Shown in pieces: positions 1 to 9,132 of a stretch of DNA of 64,000 nt (position 1 is the stretch's first letter; every line of letters begins with the position of its first letter). The stretch is from Stagnihabitans tardus (GTDB taxonomy: Bacteria > Pseudomonadota > Alphaproteobacteria > Rhodobacterales > Rhodobacteraceae). The DNA lies in contig NZ_JAABNR010000001.1 of the NCBI RefSeq assembly GCF_009925085.1, positions 248,001-312,000 on the forward strand. Reading direction: 5' to 3'. Made by a program: the position numbers and the translations under genes. The notes beneath the pieces are model-generated. The model was not told the origin of the DNA. It searched no databases and saw only the letters and a list, made by a program, of their open reading frames with translations.

Positions 1-836
1 GAATTCAGATCCACCGCCCAAAGCTCATGGGCCCGGATCGTCTCGATCCCCCCCGCGCCATACCAGCGCGCCGAGAAATCCCAGCCCGACTCGCAAGCCG
101 CCCGCAGGTTCAGGAAATAGGACGCCGCCCCCCCGGTCTTCAGGTCATGGCCCAGCATCTCGACCCGGGGCGCCTGGGATTCGTCGGCATAGGCCGCAAG
201 GCCGCCCTCATGACGGCGGTCCAGGAAGAACTGGTATTCCGCCTCCATCTCGGGCGCGAACTCCCGGTAGGCCGCCGCAAGATCGCCGATGGCCCGCCCA
301 TAATCCCGCACCATCGAGGGGAAAAACGGCGGCTGGCTGCGCGTCAGGAAATAGGTCCGAAAGCCATTGGGGATCAGGCCAAAGCTCTGCACCGCCCAGG
401 CGAAATTCCGCAGCATGTCGCGGACCAGGCCATGACGCCCGGTCTTCAAGAGCCCCAGTTGCGTGAAATAGCTGTCCCAGTAATAGGCCTCCTGGAAGCG
501 CCCTCCGACCACGACATAAGGATGCGGCAGGGGCACGCGCGAGGAGCGCTCCGGCGCATCGGCCGCCCGCGTCAGATGCGGCCACAAAGCCTCCAGATGC
601 TCCAGCGGCCCATGGCGCGGATCGGTGCGATACCCCGCCTCTCCGGCCGAGACGGGGGCGAACCAGCGGTCGAAGAAGGCGCGCAGATCGGTCGGGGCCT
701 CCGCGTACCATGCCGCGACGATCTCCTCGGCCGGGGCCTTCAGCACGGCATCCGAGATCACCTTGCCATCGGGCCAAAGCCCCGACAGGTGCAGATCGGT
801 GAACAGATCGCCCAAAGACTGGTCAGGATATTCCAT
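1..836 (-). CDS. alpha,alpha-trehalase (GH37), 3'-truncated by window edge
   Basis: The reading frame is open from an ATG at 836 to the left edge and encodes the first 278 residues of a glycoside hydrolase family 37 trehalase, which splits trehalose into two glucoses. The family signature GGRFQEAYYWDSYF appears near residue 110, followed by GLIPNGFRTYF and SQPPFFPSMV, both typical of TreA/TreF. No signal peptide is obvious (the start is MEYPDQSLGDLF), so a cytoplasmic TreF-like enzyme is likelier. A GGGGAAAG ribosome site precedes the ATG. It is divergent from malate synthase, with a LacI-type palindrome between them. Full-length trehalases have about 500 residues, so roughly half is outside the window. 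Confidence 0.85.
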   Translation of the reverse strand, partial: MEYPDQSLGDLFTDLHLSGLWPDGKVISDAVLKAPAEEIVAAWYAEAPTDLRAFFDRWFAPVSAGEAGYRTDPRHGPLEHLEALWPHLTRAADAPERSSRVPLPHPYVVVGGRFQEAYYWDSYFTQLGLLKTGRHGLVRDMLRNFAWAVQSFGLIPNGFRTYFLTRSQPPFFPSMVRDYGRAIGDLAAAYREFAPEMEAEYQFFLDRRHEGGLAAYADESQAPRVEMLGHDLKTGGAASYFLNLRAACESGWDFSARWYGAGGIETIRAHELWAVDLN

Positions 837-890
837 GCTTTCCCCGAGCTCCCCCGTGATGGCGCCGCAATACCACCCAAGAGCGCCAAT

Positions 891-904
891 TCAAAGCGCT
901 TTGA
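891..904. promoter_or_regulatory. LacI-family-type operator palindrome
   Basis: TCAAAGCGCTTTGA is a perfect 14-bp palindrome with the central CG and AAAGCGCTTT core typical of LacI/GalR operators, including those of alphaproteobacterial alpha-glucoside and trehalose regulators. It lies 55 bp upstream of the trehalase start and 117 bp upstream of the malate synthase start. Control of the trehalase is the simpler reading. No lacI-type gene is in the window. Confidence 0.6.
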
Positions 905-1021
905 GGGCCAGGGCCGCCGCAATCCCCGCACTTTCCTGCAATGTTTGATACGGCTTCAGCCAAAGCCCCGGCTTGCCATGGCCGCGGCCTTCCGGTCAGA
1001 TGGCGGAAAATGGAGGTGACG

Positions 1022-3157
1022 ATGGCACGGGTAGAGCGCAATGGCCTGGCGGTGGAGGCAAGCCTCGCCACTTTCATCGAGACCCGCGCCCTGCCCGGCT
1101 CGGGCACCGAGGCGGAGGCCTTCTGGGCGGGGTTCTCTGCCCTGATCCATGAGCTTGGCCCGAAGAACCGCGCGCTTCTGGCCCGGCGCGAGGCGCTGCA
1201 ACAGGCGATCGACCAATGGCACATCAGCCAGCGCGGCAAGCCCCATGACCCCGCGGCCTATGTCTTCTTCCTGCGCCAGATCGGTTACCTGCAGCCCGAA
1301 GGCCCCGATTTCCAGATCGAGACCGAGGGCGTCGACCCCGAGATCGCCAAGATCCCCGGGCCCCAGCTCGTCGTGCCGATCACCAATGCGCGCTATGCCC
1401 TGAACGCCGCCAATGCGCGCTGGGGCAGCCTTTACGACGCGCTTTACGGCACCGACGCGATTGGCACCCCGCCCAAGGGCCCCTATGAGCGCGGCCATGG
1501 CGCCCGCGTGGTCGCCAGGGCCCGCGTCTTCCTGGACGAGGCCTTCCCGATTGCCGGCGCCAGTCACGCCGATGTCCGCCGCTATTACGTCAAGGACGGA
1601 GCGCTTCTGATCGATGACCTGCCCCTGATGCAGCCTGCGAAATTCGCGGGCTTCAAGGGCAATCCCAAGGCGCCGGATTCGGTTTTGCTCGTCAACAACG
1701 GGCTCCATGTCGAACTGGTCTTCGACCGCGCGCACCCCATCGGCGCCCGGGATCAGGCCTTGCTGGCCGATGTGGTGGTGGAAAGCGCCGTCTCGGCCAT
1801 CATGGATTGCGAGGATTCGGTGGCCTGTGTGGACGCCGAAGACAAGGTCGGCGCCTATGAGAATTGGCTGGGCCTCATGCAGGGCAGCCTGACCGCCTCT
1901 TTCGACAAGGGCGGCCACCAGGTCACCCGCCGCCTGAACGAGGACCGGACCTTCACCGCCCCCGATGGCGGGACCAAGGTGCTGAAGGGCCGCGCGCTCC
2001 TTTGGGTGCGCAATGTGGGCCACCTGATGACCAACCCCGCCATCCTGGACCGCGAGGGCCGCGAGGTCCCCGAGGGCCTGATGGATGCCGCCATCACGGT
2101 CCTGATCGCCAAGCACGACCTGCGCCGGGGCGCGGGCCTGCGCAACTCGCATCACGGCTCGGTCTATGTGGTGAAACCCAAGATGCATGGGCCGGAAGAG
2201 GTCGCCTTCGCGGTCGAGACCATGACCCGCGTCGAGGCTTTCCTGGGGCTCCCCGCCAATACGGTGAAACTCGGCATCATGGATGAGGAGCGGCGGACCT
2301 CCGTCAACCTCAAGGAATGCATCCGGGCGGCGAAGCACCGCGTGGCCTTCATCAACACGGGCTTCCTCGATCGCACGGGGGACGAGATCCACACCTCGAT
2401 GGAGGCCGGCGCCTTCAGCCGCAAGGATTTCATCAAGCGCAAGTCCTGGATCGGGGCTTATGAGAACCAGAATGTCGATATCGGCCTGGAATGTGGCCTT
2501 TCGGGCCGGGCGCAGATCGGCAAGGGCATGTGGGCGGCGCCCGACCTGATGGCCGCCATGCTGGAACAAAAGATCGACCATCCGAAAGCCGGGGCCAATT
2601 GCGCCTGGGTGCCCTCGCCCACCGCCGCCACGCTCCATGCGCTGCACTACCACCGGATCGATGTCTTTGCCGTGCAGCGCAAATTGGCTGCGGGCGGGCG
2701 GCGGAGCTATGTGGAAACCATCCTGGAAATCCCCCTCGCCTCCTATCAGAAATGGACGCCCGAACAGGTGGCGCGCGAGGTCGAGAACAATGCCCAGGGC
2801 ATCCTGGGTTACGTCGTGCGCTGGGTCGATCAGGGGGTGGGCTGCTCCAAGGTCCCCGATATCAACGACGTGGGCCTGATGGAGGACCGCGCGACCTGCC
2901 GCATCTCGGCCCAGCATATCGCGAATTGGCTGCATCACGGCGTGGTCAGCGCCCAGGATGTCGAGGCCGCCTTCCGCAAGATGGCGCTGGTGGTGGATCG
3001 CCAGAATGCGGGCGATCCGGCCTATGTCCCCATGGCGCCCGCCTATGACGGGGTCGCCTGGAACGCGGCGCGGGATTTGGTCTTCAAGGGCCGCACCCAG
3101 CCTTCGGGCTATACTGAGCCGCTGTTGCACGCTGCGCGGCTGGTGAAGAAGGGCTGA
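1022..3157 (+). CDS. glcB: malate synthase G
   Basis: Condenses glyoxylate with acetyl-CoA to malate (glyoxylate cycle and glycolate assimilation), in the cytoplasm. The 711-residue length fits the single-chain G isoform (E. coli about 723). Visible family blocks are [29 protein letters not shown] (about 258-274), [10 protein letters not shown] (about 418, metal-ligand region) and [11 protein letters not shown] (about 620), which carries the catalytic-base aspartate. The ATG at 1022 is chosen because GGAGGTGA sits just upstream; an earlier in-frame start at 941 would add residues unlike the family. It stands alone, divergent from trehalase. The next genes follow after a 230-bp repeat-containing gap. 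Confidence 0.95.
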   Translation: MARVERNGLAVEASLATFIETRALPGSGTEAEAFWAGFSALIHELGPKNRALLARREALQQAIDQWHISQRGKPHDPAAYVFFLRQIGYLQPEGPDFQIETEGVDPEIAKIPGPQLVVPITNARYALNAANARWGSLYDALYGTDAIGTPPKGPYERGHGARVVARARVFLDEAFPIAGASHADVRRYYVKDGALLIDDLPLMQPAKFAGFKGNPKAPDSVLLVNNGLHVELVFDRAHPIGARDQALLADVVVESAVSAIMDCEDSVACVDAEDKVGAYENWLGLMQGSLTASFDKGGHQVTRRLNEDRTFTAPDGGTKVLKGRALLWVRNVGHLMTNPAILDREGREVPEGLMDAAITVLIAKHDLRRGAGLRNSHHGSVYVVKPKMHGPEEVAFAVETMTRVEAFLGLPANTVKLGIMDEERRTSVNLKECIRAAKHRVAFINTGFLDRTGDEIHTSMEAGAFSRKDFIKRKSWIGAYENQNVDIGLECGLSGRAQIGKGMWAAPDLMAAMLEQKIDHPKAGANCAWVPSPTAATLHALHYHRIDVFAVQRKLAAGGRRSYVETILEIPLASYQKWTPEQVAREVENNAQGILGYVVRWVDQGVGCSKVPDINDVGLMEDRATCRISAQHIANWLHHGVVSAQDVEAAFRKMALVVDRQNAGDPAYVPMAPAYDGVAWNAARDLVFKGRTQPSGYTEPLLHAARLVKKG

Positions 3158-3159
3158 GA

Positions 3160-3245
3160 CCCGGGGTATACAACGGGCTACGCAGAACGACGGTACCCCA
3201 TCCCCCCGCCGCCCCGGGCTTGAGCCCCGGGACCTCGACCCTTTC
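3160..3245. repeat. intergenic GC palindromes after glcB
   Basis: This gap holds a degenerate copy of the CCCGGGGTATAC repeat (3163-3184; intact copy at 32384-32401) and a CCCCGGGCTTGAGCCCCGGG imperfect hairpin followed by ACCTCGACC (3212-3240). The latter resembles two copies at 39483-39580. They probably act as a 3' end or processing structure of glcB; there is no clear U-run. Confidence 0.4.
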
Positions 3246-3387
3246 CGCGCGACCGTTCCGGTGATGCGTGAGATCACGCAGCCTCCCCCGCGCGAACCTG
3301 TTTACTAAAATTTTCCCCCACCCCGGAAAACGGTTGCCCTTCTGCCCCTCTCGGGGCAAAACTGCGGCCAACCAAAGGGGGGGCCTG

Positions 3388-4269
3388 ATGAACTGGATTG
3401 CTGTCGATTGGGGCACGTCGAACCTGCGCGCCTGGGCCATGGGGCCGGATGGCCCGGTGGCCCATGGCGAAAGCCCCAAGGGCATGGGCAAGCTCGCCCC
3501 GCATGAATTCGAGGCCGCCCTTCTGGAACTCGTCGAGCCCTGGCTTGACGGGAAAACCCTGGTGCTCGCCTGCGGCATGGTGGGCGCGCGGCAGGGCTGG
3601 CGCGAGGCCACCTACCGCGCCGTCCCCTGCACCCCCACCGATGCCCTTGGCCTGACAAGGGTCGAGACCACCGACCCCCGCCTCGACGTCCGCATCGCCC
3701 CCGGCCTCTCGCAGTCCCGCCCCGCCGATGTCATGCGCGGCGAAGAGACCCAGCTCGCCGGGGCGCTGGCCCTTCACCCCGCTTTCGACGGCGTCTTCTG
3801 CCTGCCCGGCACCCATTCCAAATGGGCCCAGGTCAGCGCCGGAGAGGTCACCTCCTTCCAGACCTTCATGACCGGAGAGCTCTTCGCCCTCCTCTCCACC
3901 CAGTCCGTCCTGCGCCACTCCATGGCCGAGGGCTGGGATGACGCCGCCTTCGACGAGGGCCTGTCCGAGGCCCTCTCCCGCCCCGACCGCATCGCGGCGC
4001 GCCTCTTTTCCCTGCGGGCGGAAGGGCTTCTGCACGCCCTGCCCGGCGCCTCTGCCAAGGCCCGGCTCTCGGGCCTCCTCATCGGCATCGAACTCGCAGG
4101 CGCCAAGCCCTATTGGCTGGGCCAGCAGGTCAAGCTGATCGGCGCCGAGAAGCTCTCGGCCTCCTATGCCCGCGCCTTGGCCACCCAGGGCCTCAAGGCC
4201 GACACCCTCGACGCCACCGCCTGCACCCTTGCGGGCCTCGCCTCGCTCCGCCTGAAACTGGAGAAGTAA
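3388..4269 (+). CDS. dgoK: 2-dehydro-3-deoxygalactonokinase
   Basis: Phosphorylates 2-keto-3-deoxygalactonate to KDPGal in the DeLey-Doudoroff galactose pathway. The 293-residue product (E. coli DgoK 292) starts MNWIAVDWGTSNLRAW, the phosphate-binding loop of the family, and contains GTHSKWAQV and FMTGELFALL blocks typical of DgoK. The ATG at 3388 follows AAAGGGGGGG; the longer frame from 3268 reads through repeat-like DNA. It is the first gene of an operon with dgoA, lactonase, beta-galactosidase and a SIS protein; its TAA is immediately followed by the dgoA ATG, so the two are translationally coupled. Confidence 0.92.
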   Translation: MNWIAVDWGTSNLRAWAMGPDGPVAHGESPKGMGKLAPHEFEAALLELVEPWLDGKTLVLACGMVGARQGWREATYRAVPCTPTDALGLTRVETTDPRLDVRIAPGLSQSRPADVMRGEETQLAGALALHPAFDGVFCLPGTHSKWAQVSAGEVTSFQTFMTGELFALLSTQSVLRHSMAEGWDDAAFDEGLSEALSRPDRIAARLFSLRAEGLLHALPGASAKARLSGLLIGIELAGAKPYWLGQQVKLIGAEKLSASYARALATQGLKADTLDATACTLAGLASLRLKLEK

Positions 4270-4872
4270 ATGCGCAACATCATCGCCATCCTGCGCGGAT
4301 TGACCCCGCCCGAGGCGCTGCCCATGGCCGAGGCCCTGATCGCCGCAGGCATCACCCGCATCGAAGTGCCGCTGAACTCGCCCGATCCGATGAACTCCAT
4401 CGGCCAGATGGCGCGGGCCTTTGGGTCCGAGGTCCAGATCGGCGCGGGCACCGTCCTGACGCTCGAACAAGTGGCCCAGGTCCAGGACGCAGGCGGCACG
4501 CTGATCGTCTCGCCCAACTGCGACCCGGAGGTCATCGCCGAGACCAAGCGCAGGGCCATGGCCTCCTGGCCCGGCGTCATGACGCCCACGGAATGCTTTG
4601 CAGCCTTGAAGGCCGGGGCCGACGGGCTGAAGATCTTCCCCGCCTCCCTCATCGGCCCCGACGGCGTCAAGGCGATCCGCGCCGTCCTGCCCAAGGGCAC
4701 CCAGGTTTACGCCGTAGGGGGCGCGGGGCCGCAGAACTTCGCGCAATGGATCAAGGCGGGCTGCGACGGCTTCGGCATCGGCACCTCGCTTTACACGCCG
4801 GGACTGACAGTGGCCGAGGTCGCCGCCCGCGCGCGTGAAACCGTCACCGCTTATGATGAGGCCCTGAAATGA
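4270..4872 (+). CDS. dgoA: 2-dehydro-3-deoxy-6-phosphogalactonate aldolase
   Basis: Cleaves KDPGal to pyruvate and glyceraldehyde-3-phosphate. The 200-residue class I aldolase of the KDPG/KHG family shows [10 protein letters not shown] (Glu32), [17 protein letters not shown] and the Schiff-base lysine in GLKIFPAS (Lys121). The replacement of a serine/threonine-rich KDPG pattern by PLNSPDP and SPNCD is characteristic of DgoA rather than Eda. It abuts dgoK with no gap, and its stop overlaps the lactonase start by 4 bp, indicating one operon. Confidence 0.92.
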   Translation: MRNIIAILRGLTPPEALPMAEALIAAGITRIEVPLNSPDPMNSIGQMARAFGSEVQIGAGTVLTLEQVAQVQDAGGTLIVSPNCDPEVIAETKRRAMASWPGVMTPTECFAALKAGADGLKIFPASLIGPDGVKAIRAVLPKGTQVYAVGGAGPQNFAQWIKAGCDGFGIGTSLYTPGLTVAEVAARARETVTAYDEALK

Positions 4873-5726
4873 TCTTCGACGACCGCATCAACGACCTGGG
4901 CGAGGGCATGCTCTGGCACCCCTCGCAAATGCGCCCCTTCTGGTTCGACATCCTGAACAAGAAGCTCCGTTCGGTCGACGGCAATGGCCCGCGCGAATGG
5001 GACCTGCCGGGCATGGGCAGCGCGCTCGGCGCCGTGGGCTATTACGTCTCGGTCGTGGCCTGCGAGGGCGGGGTTTACCTCATGTCGCTGGAAACCGGCG
5101 AGACCGAGCTCTTGGTGCCGATCGAGGCGGATCAGCCCGACCGCCGCCCGAATGACGGCAAGGTGGACCGCCAGGGCGGCTTCTGGACCTCGACCCTGGT
5201 CAAGGACCCCGCCGCGCGCAAGGGCAAGGGGGCGATCTATCGCCTGTACAAGGGCGCGACGCGCAAGCTTTACGACGGGGTCTCGATCCCCAATGCGATC
5301 TGCTTCTCGCCCGAGGGGGATATCGCCTATTTCGCCGACACCATGGCGCAAACCGTCTGGAAGGTCGCTTTGGATGCCGATGGCTGGCCCGCAGGAGAGC
5401 GCGAGGTCTTCCTCGATTTCACCGGCACCGAGATCTATCCCGATGGGGCGACTATCGACGCGGCGGGCAACTTCTGGAACGCGCAATGGGGTTTGGGCCG
5501 CGTCGCCTGCTATTCCCCCACGGGCGAATTCCTCAAGGAAGTCAAGGTGGATGCGCCCCATACTTCATGCTGCGCCTTTGGTGGGCCGGGGCTGAAGACG
5601 CTCTATGTCACCACGGCGCTGGAAGAGATGTCCCCCGAGGCCATTGCCCAATACCCGAACTCCGGCAAGGTCTTCGCCTTCGAGGGCGTGGGCGAGGGCC
5701 TGGACGAACCGAAATTCCTGCCCTGA
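4869..5726 (+). CDS. SMP-30/gluconolactonase-family lactonase (probable galactonolactonase)
   Basis: A 285-residue six-bladed propeller of the SMP-30/LRE family that hydrolyses sugar lactones using one divalent cation. Metal-site candidates visible are Glu in LGEGMLWHP (N-terminus), the Asn-Asp pair in [15 protein letters not shown], and YPDGATID in blade 5. In this operon the natural substrate would be D-galactono-1,4-lactone formed from galactose. Neither a galactose dehydrogenase nor a galactonate dehydratase is in the window, so the pathway is incomplete here. ATG overlaps the dgoA stop. Confidence 0.88.
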   Translation: MIFDDRINDLGEGMLWHPSQMRPFWFDILNKKLRSVDGNGPREWDLPGMGSALGAVGYYVSVVACEGGVYLMSLETGETELLVPIEADQPDRRPNDGKVDRQGGFWTSTLVKDPAARKGKGAIYRLYKGATRKLYDGVSIPNAICFSPEGDIAYFADTMAQTVWKVALDADGWPAGEREVFLDFTGTEIYPDGATIDAAGNFWNAQWGLGRVACYSPTGEFLKEVKVDAPHTSCCAFGGPGLKTLYVTTALEEMSPEAIAQYPNSGKVFAFEGVGEGLDEPKFLP

Positions 5727-5733
5727 GGCGATG

Positions 5734-7659
5734 ATGAAACGTGCGCTTGGCGTCTGCTACTACCCCGAACAATGGAACGAAACGGTCTGGGAGGAAGACG
5801 CCCGCCGCATGGCCGAACTGGGCCTGACCTATGTGCGGATCGCCGAATTCGCCTGGAGCCGGATGGAGCCCGAGCCCGGCCGCTATGACTGGGACTGGCT
5901 GGACCGGTCCATCGAAACCCTGGGCCGCCATGGGCTGAAGGTGGTTCTGGGCACGCCGACCGCGACGCCGCCGCGCTGGATGCTGGACAAATGGCCCGAC
6001 ATGCTGGCGGTGGATAGCTTGGGCCATCAGCGGGGCTTTGGCTCGCGCCGCCATTATGACTTCTCGCACCGGGGCTATCGCCAGGACTGCGCGAAGATCG
6101 TGACGGAAATGGCTGTGCGCTATGGGAAAAACCCCCATGTCGCCGCCTGGCAGACCGACAATGAATATGCCTGCCACAAGACGGTGCTGAGCTATTCCGA
6201 GGCCGCCAAGAGCGCCTTCCAGGACTGGCTGGCGCAGCGTTACCAATCCATCGACGCGCTCAACCGCTCCTGGGGCAATGTCTTCTGGTCGATGGAATAC
6301 CGCGACTTCTCCGAGATCGGCCTGCCGAACCTGACCGTGACGGAACCCAACCCCGCCTGGGTCATGGACTTCCGCCGCTTTGCTTCCGAAGAGGTGGTCA
6401 GTTTCAACCGCCTGCAGACCGAGATCATCCGCAAGCACTCGCCTGCCCCCATCAGCCACAACTACATGGGCCAGGTCACCGATTTCGACCATTTCGACGT
6501 AGGTGACGACCTGGAAATCGCGACCTGGGACGCCTATCCCATCGGCTTCCTCTCCGACCGGGGTTTCGCCTCGGATGCCCACAAGCGCCACTTCCTGCGG
6601 CAGGGGGATCCCGACTTCCAGGCCTTCCACCACGACCTCTACCGTGCCGTGGGCGCGCGCCGCTCCGGCAAGGACGCGGTCGGTGGTCGCTGGTGGGTGA
6701 TGGAGCAGCAGCCCGGCCCGGTGAACTGGGCGCCCTGGAACCCCGATCCCCTGCCCGGCATGGCGCGGCTCTGGGCCTGGGAGGCCTTTGCCCATGGCGC
6801 CGAAGTGGTCAGCTATTTCCGCTGGCGCCAGGCCCCCTTCGCGCAAGAGACGATGCACGCGGGCATCCTGCGCCCCGACTCGGCCCCCGCCCCCGCCTAT
6901 GAGGAAGTGGCCCGCGTCGCCCGCGAACTGAAAGACCTGCCCGACGTGGCGGGCACCAAGGCGCATGTCGCCCTGGTCTTCGACTACAAGTCGGACTGGG
7001 CCTGGACCACGCAGCCGCAAGGCAGGGACTTCAGCTATTTCCGCCTGGCCTTCGACACCTACCGCGCCTTCCGTCGCCTCGGCCTCGATATCGACATCCT
7101 GCCGCCCGATACTTCCGACCTTACGGCGTATAAAATCGTGGCGCTCCCCGGTGTCGCCACCCTGACGCCTGCCATGAAGGCCGCATTGGCCGATTACAAG
7201 GGCCTGGTCCTTGCAGGCCCCCGGACCAATGCAAAGACCGAGGACTTCGCCACCCCCATCCCGCTGCCGCCCAACCTGCCGGGCCTTCAGGCGACCGTCG
7301 CCCGCGTCGAAAGCTTCCCGCCGGACGTCACCGTCCCCCTGGCCCTGGGCGGCCATTTCAAGCATTGGCGCGAGAAGGTGGAAAGCCCCCATACCGTCGA
7401 GATGACCCTCGACGGCTTCCCCGCGCTGATCCGCCAGGGCAATGTCCACTACCTCTGCGGCTGGGCCGATGACGAGGCTTTGGACCGCATCGTCACCTCC
7501 TTGGCCCTTGAAACTAAGCTTAAAATCCAACACATGCCGCAGGGGTTGCGACGCAGGACCTCTGGTGACTGGACCTTCCTGATCAACTACAATCCGCATG
7601 CCGTCACCCATGACGGCATCACCATCCCCGCCGCGGATGTGCATTGGAGCCGGTCATGA
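5734..7659 (+). CDS. beta-galactosidase, GH42
   Basis: Retaining beta-galactosidase of glycoside hydrolase family 42, about 641 residues. The (beta/alpha)8 domain begins GVCYYPEQWNETVWEED. The acid/base glutamate lies in TDNEYACHK (about residue 144) and the nucleophile in WWVMEQQPGPVNW (about 324). A beta-galactosidase trimerisation domain follows (AHVALVFDYKSDW onward) and then a C-terminal beta domain. There is no signal peptide, so it is cytoplasmic and acts on imported galactosides, feeding galactose to the dgo enzymes. Two adjacent ATGs (5731, 5734) are possible; 5734 has the better distance to GAGG. A long upstream in-frame extension to 5605 overlaps the lactonase and was rejected. Confidence 0.93.
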   Translation: MKRALGVCYYPEQWNETVWEEDARRMAELGLTYVRIAEFAWSRMEPEPGRYDWDWLDRSIETLGRHGLKVVLGTPTATPPRWMLDKWPDMLAVDSLGHQRGFGSRRHYDFSHRGYRQDCAKIVTEMAVRYGKNPHVAAWQTDNEYACHKTVLSYSEAAKSAFQDWLAQRYQSIDALNRSWGNVFWSMEYRDFSEIGLPNLTVTEPNPAWVMDFRRFASEEVVSFNRLQTEIIRKHSPAPISHNYMGQVTDFDHFDVGDDLEIATWDAYPIGFLSDRGFASDAHKRHFLRQGDPDFQAFHHDLYRAVGARRSGKDAVGGRWWVMEQQPGPVNWAPWNPDPLPGMARLWAWEAFAHGAEVVSYFRWRQAPFAQETMHAGILRPDSAPAPAYEEVARVARELKDLPDVAGTKAHVALVFDYKSDWAWTTQPQGRDFSYFRLAFDTYRAFRRLGLDIDILPPDTSDLTAYKIVALPGVATLTPAMKAALADYKGLVLAGPRTNAKTEDFATPIPLPPNLPGLQATVARVESFPPDVTVPLALGGHFKHWREKVESPHTVEMTLDGFPALIRQGNVHYLCGWADDEALDRIVTSLALETKLKIQHMPQGLRRRTSGDWTFLINYNPHAVTHDGITIPAADVHWSRS

Positions 7660-8213
7660 GCCTTCCCGATCTCGCAACCTCCGCCGCGATGGAGCTGGCC
7701 CAGGGGGCCGCTGCCATCTCGGCCGCAGACTTCCGCATCTTGACCGAGGTCATCGCCTCGGCCCGCAAGATCGTGGTCTATGGTTGCGGGCGCGAGGGGC
7801 TGATGATGCGGGCGCTGGCCATGCGGCTTTACCACCTGGGCTGCGATGTCCATGTGCAGGGCGACATGTCCTGCCCGCCCATCGGACGCGGCGACCTCTT
7901 GTTCGTCTCCTCCGGCCCCGGGAAACTGGCCACCGTCAACGCGCTGATCGCCCAGGCGCGGGGCGCAGGCGCCAAGGTCGCCTGCATCACCGCCGAGCCC
8001 GATGGCCCCGATGCCCGCGCCGCCGATGTCCGCATGGTCATCCCGGTGCAGACCATGGCGCGCGACCAGACCGCGCCCTCCTCGATTCTGCCCATGGGTT
8101 CGGTCTTCGAGGGCACGATGTTCCTGGCCTTCGAGCTTCTGGTCCTGACCCTGCGGGACCGCCTTCAGCAGGGCAGCGAGGACATGCGGGCCCGCCATAC
8201 GAACATGGAATAG
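7656..8213 (+). CDS. HxlB-like SIS-domain protein (6-phospho-3-hexuloisomerase family)
   Basis: A 185-residue sugar isomerase (SIS) protein. YGCGREGLMMRALAMRL (about 37-53), FVSSGPGKLATV and LPMGSVFEGTMFLAFE match the three sugar-phosphate loops of HxlB, and the C-terminus RARHTNME matches the RHANLE-type tail of that family. HxlB normally isomerises hexulose-6-phosphate in the ribulose monophosphate pathway. No hexulose-6-phosphate synthase is present, and the gene overlaps the GH42 stop by 4 bp, so the substrate here is probably a phosphosugar of galactose or ketose metabolism. ATG at 7656 is preferred over 7644 because of the ATGA overlap. Confidence 0.75.
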   Translation: MSLPDLATSAAMELAQGAAAISAADFRILTEVIASARKIVVYGCGREGLMMRALAMRLYHLGCDVHVQGDMSCPPIGRGDLLFVSSGPGKLATVNALIAQARGAGAKVACITAEPDGPDARAADVRMVIPVQTMARDQTAPSSILPMGSVFEGTMFLAFELLVLTLRDRLQQGSEDMRARHTNME

Positions 8214-8313
8214 GCAGCCTCTCTCCGGGCCGCGAAATATTCGCTTGCACAATCCCGCCGCCTTGGTTCAACTGCCTGAAACGGCAGAAACATGCCGGAC
8301 CGGGGAGTTCTGA

Positions 8314-9087
8314 ATGACATCTGCGATTTCGTCGCAGCCTGACGCTATCCGCGTGACTGGCCTGCACAAGAGCTTTGGCAGCCACGAGGTGCTGAAAGGC
8401 GTCTCGCTGACCGCCAAGGTCGGCGACGTGGTGGCCATCATCGGCGGCTCGGGTTCGGGCAAGTCGACCATGCTGCGCTGCATCAACTTCCTCGAGACCC
8501 CTTCGGGCGGCCAGATCGAGGTCGCGGGCGAGCAGGTCAAGATGAAGCCCGATGGCTCTCCGGCCGACCGCAAGCAGCTGGAGCGGATCCGGCAGTCCCT
8601 CGGCATGGTCTTCCAGAACTTCAATCTCTGGACTCACAAGACGGTCTTGGAAAACCTGATCGAGGTTCCCGTCCATGTGCTGAAAGTGCCCAAGGACGAA
8701 GCCGTGGCCCGCGCCCGCAAACTGCTTGACCGCGTGGGCCTGGCCGCCAAGGAAGACGCCTATCCCGCCTTCATGTCGGGCGGCCAGCAGCAGCGCGCCG
8801 CCATTGCCCGCGCCTTGGCCATCGACCCCAAGGCCATGCTCTTCGATGAGCCGACCTCTGCGCTTGACCCCGAACTGGTGGGCGAGGTCCTGCAAGTGAT
8901 CAAGGGCCTGGCCGACGAGGGCCGGACCATGATCCTCGTGACCCACGAGATGCGCTTTGCCCGCGATGTGGCAAGCCATGTGATCTACCTCCACAACGGG
9001 GTGATCGAAGAAGAAGGCCCGCCCGAAATGCTCTTCGGCGCGCCCAAGTCGGAACGGCTGAAGCAGTTCCTGAAAACCGTGGGCTAA
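8314..9087 (+). CDS. polar amino acid ABC transporter, ATP-binding protein
   Basis: A 257-residue ATPase of the HisP/GlnQ type. Walker A is GGSGSGKST, the signature is MSGGQQQRAAIARALA, Walker B is AMLFDEPTSALD and the switch histidine is in LVTHEM. The insert MKPDGSPADRKQLERIR between Walker A and the Q-loop is typical of the histidine/lysine/arginine/opine subfamily. It energises the two permeases downstream. It is the first gene of its operon (ATPase, binding protein, permease, permease), 100 bp after the SIS gene and preceded by GGGGAG. No promoter is evident, so partial readthrough from the galactose operon cannot be excluded. Confidence 0.93.
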   Translation: MTSAISSQPDAIRVTGLHKSFGSHEVLKGVSLTAKVGDVVAIIGGSGSGKSTMLRCINFLETPSGGQIEVAGEQVKMKPDGSPADRKQLERIRQSLGMVFQNFNLWTHKTVLENLIEVPVHVLKVPKDEAVARARKLLDRVGLAAKEDAYPAFMSGGQQQRAAIARALAIDPKAMLFDEPTSALDPELVGEVLQVIKGLADEGRTMILVTHEMRFARDVASHVIYLHNGVIEEEGPPEMLFGAPKSERLKQFLKTVG

Positions 9088-9132
9088 GGCCCCAAAATTC
9101 CGCACAAGCGGACGCTCAACAAGGAGATCCCG

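Noticed and set aside
956-3277. 773-codon open frame antisense to malate synthase
   Set aside because: It mirrors glcB with biased His/Gly/Asp-rich composition expected from G/C third positions on the other strand; no ribosome site and no family.
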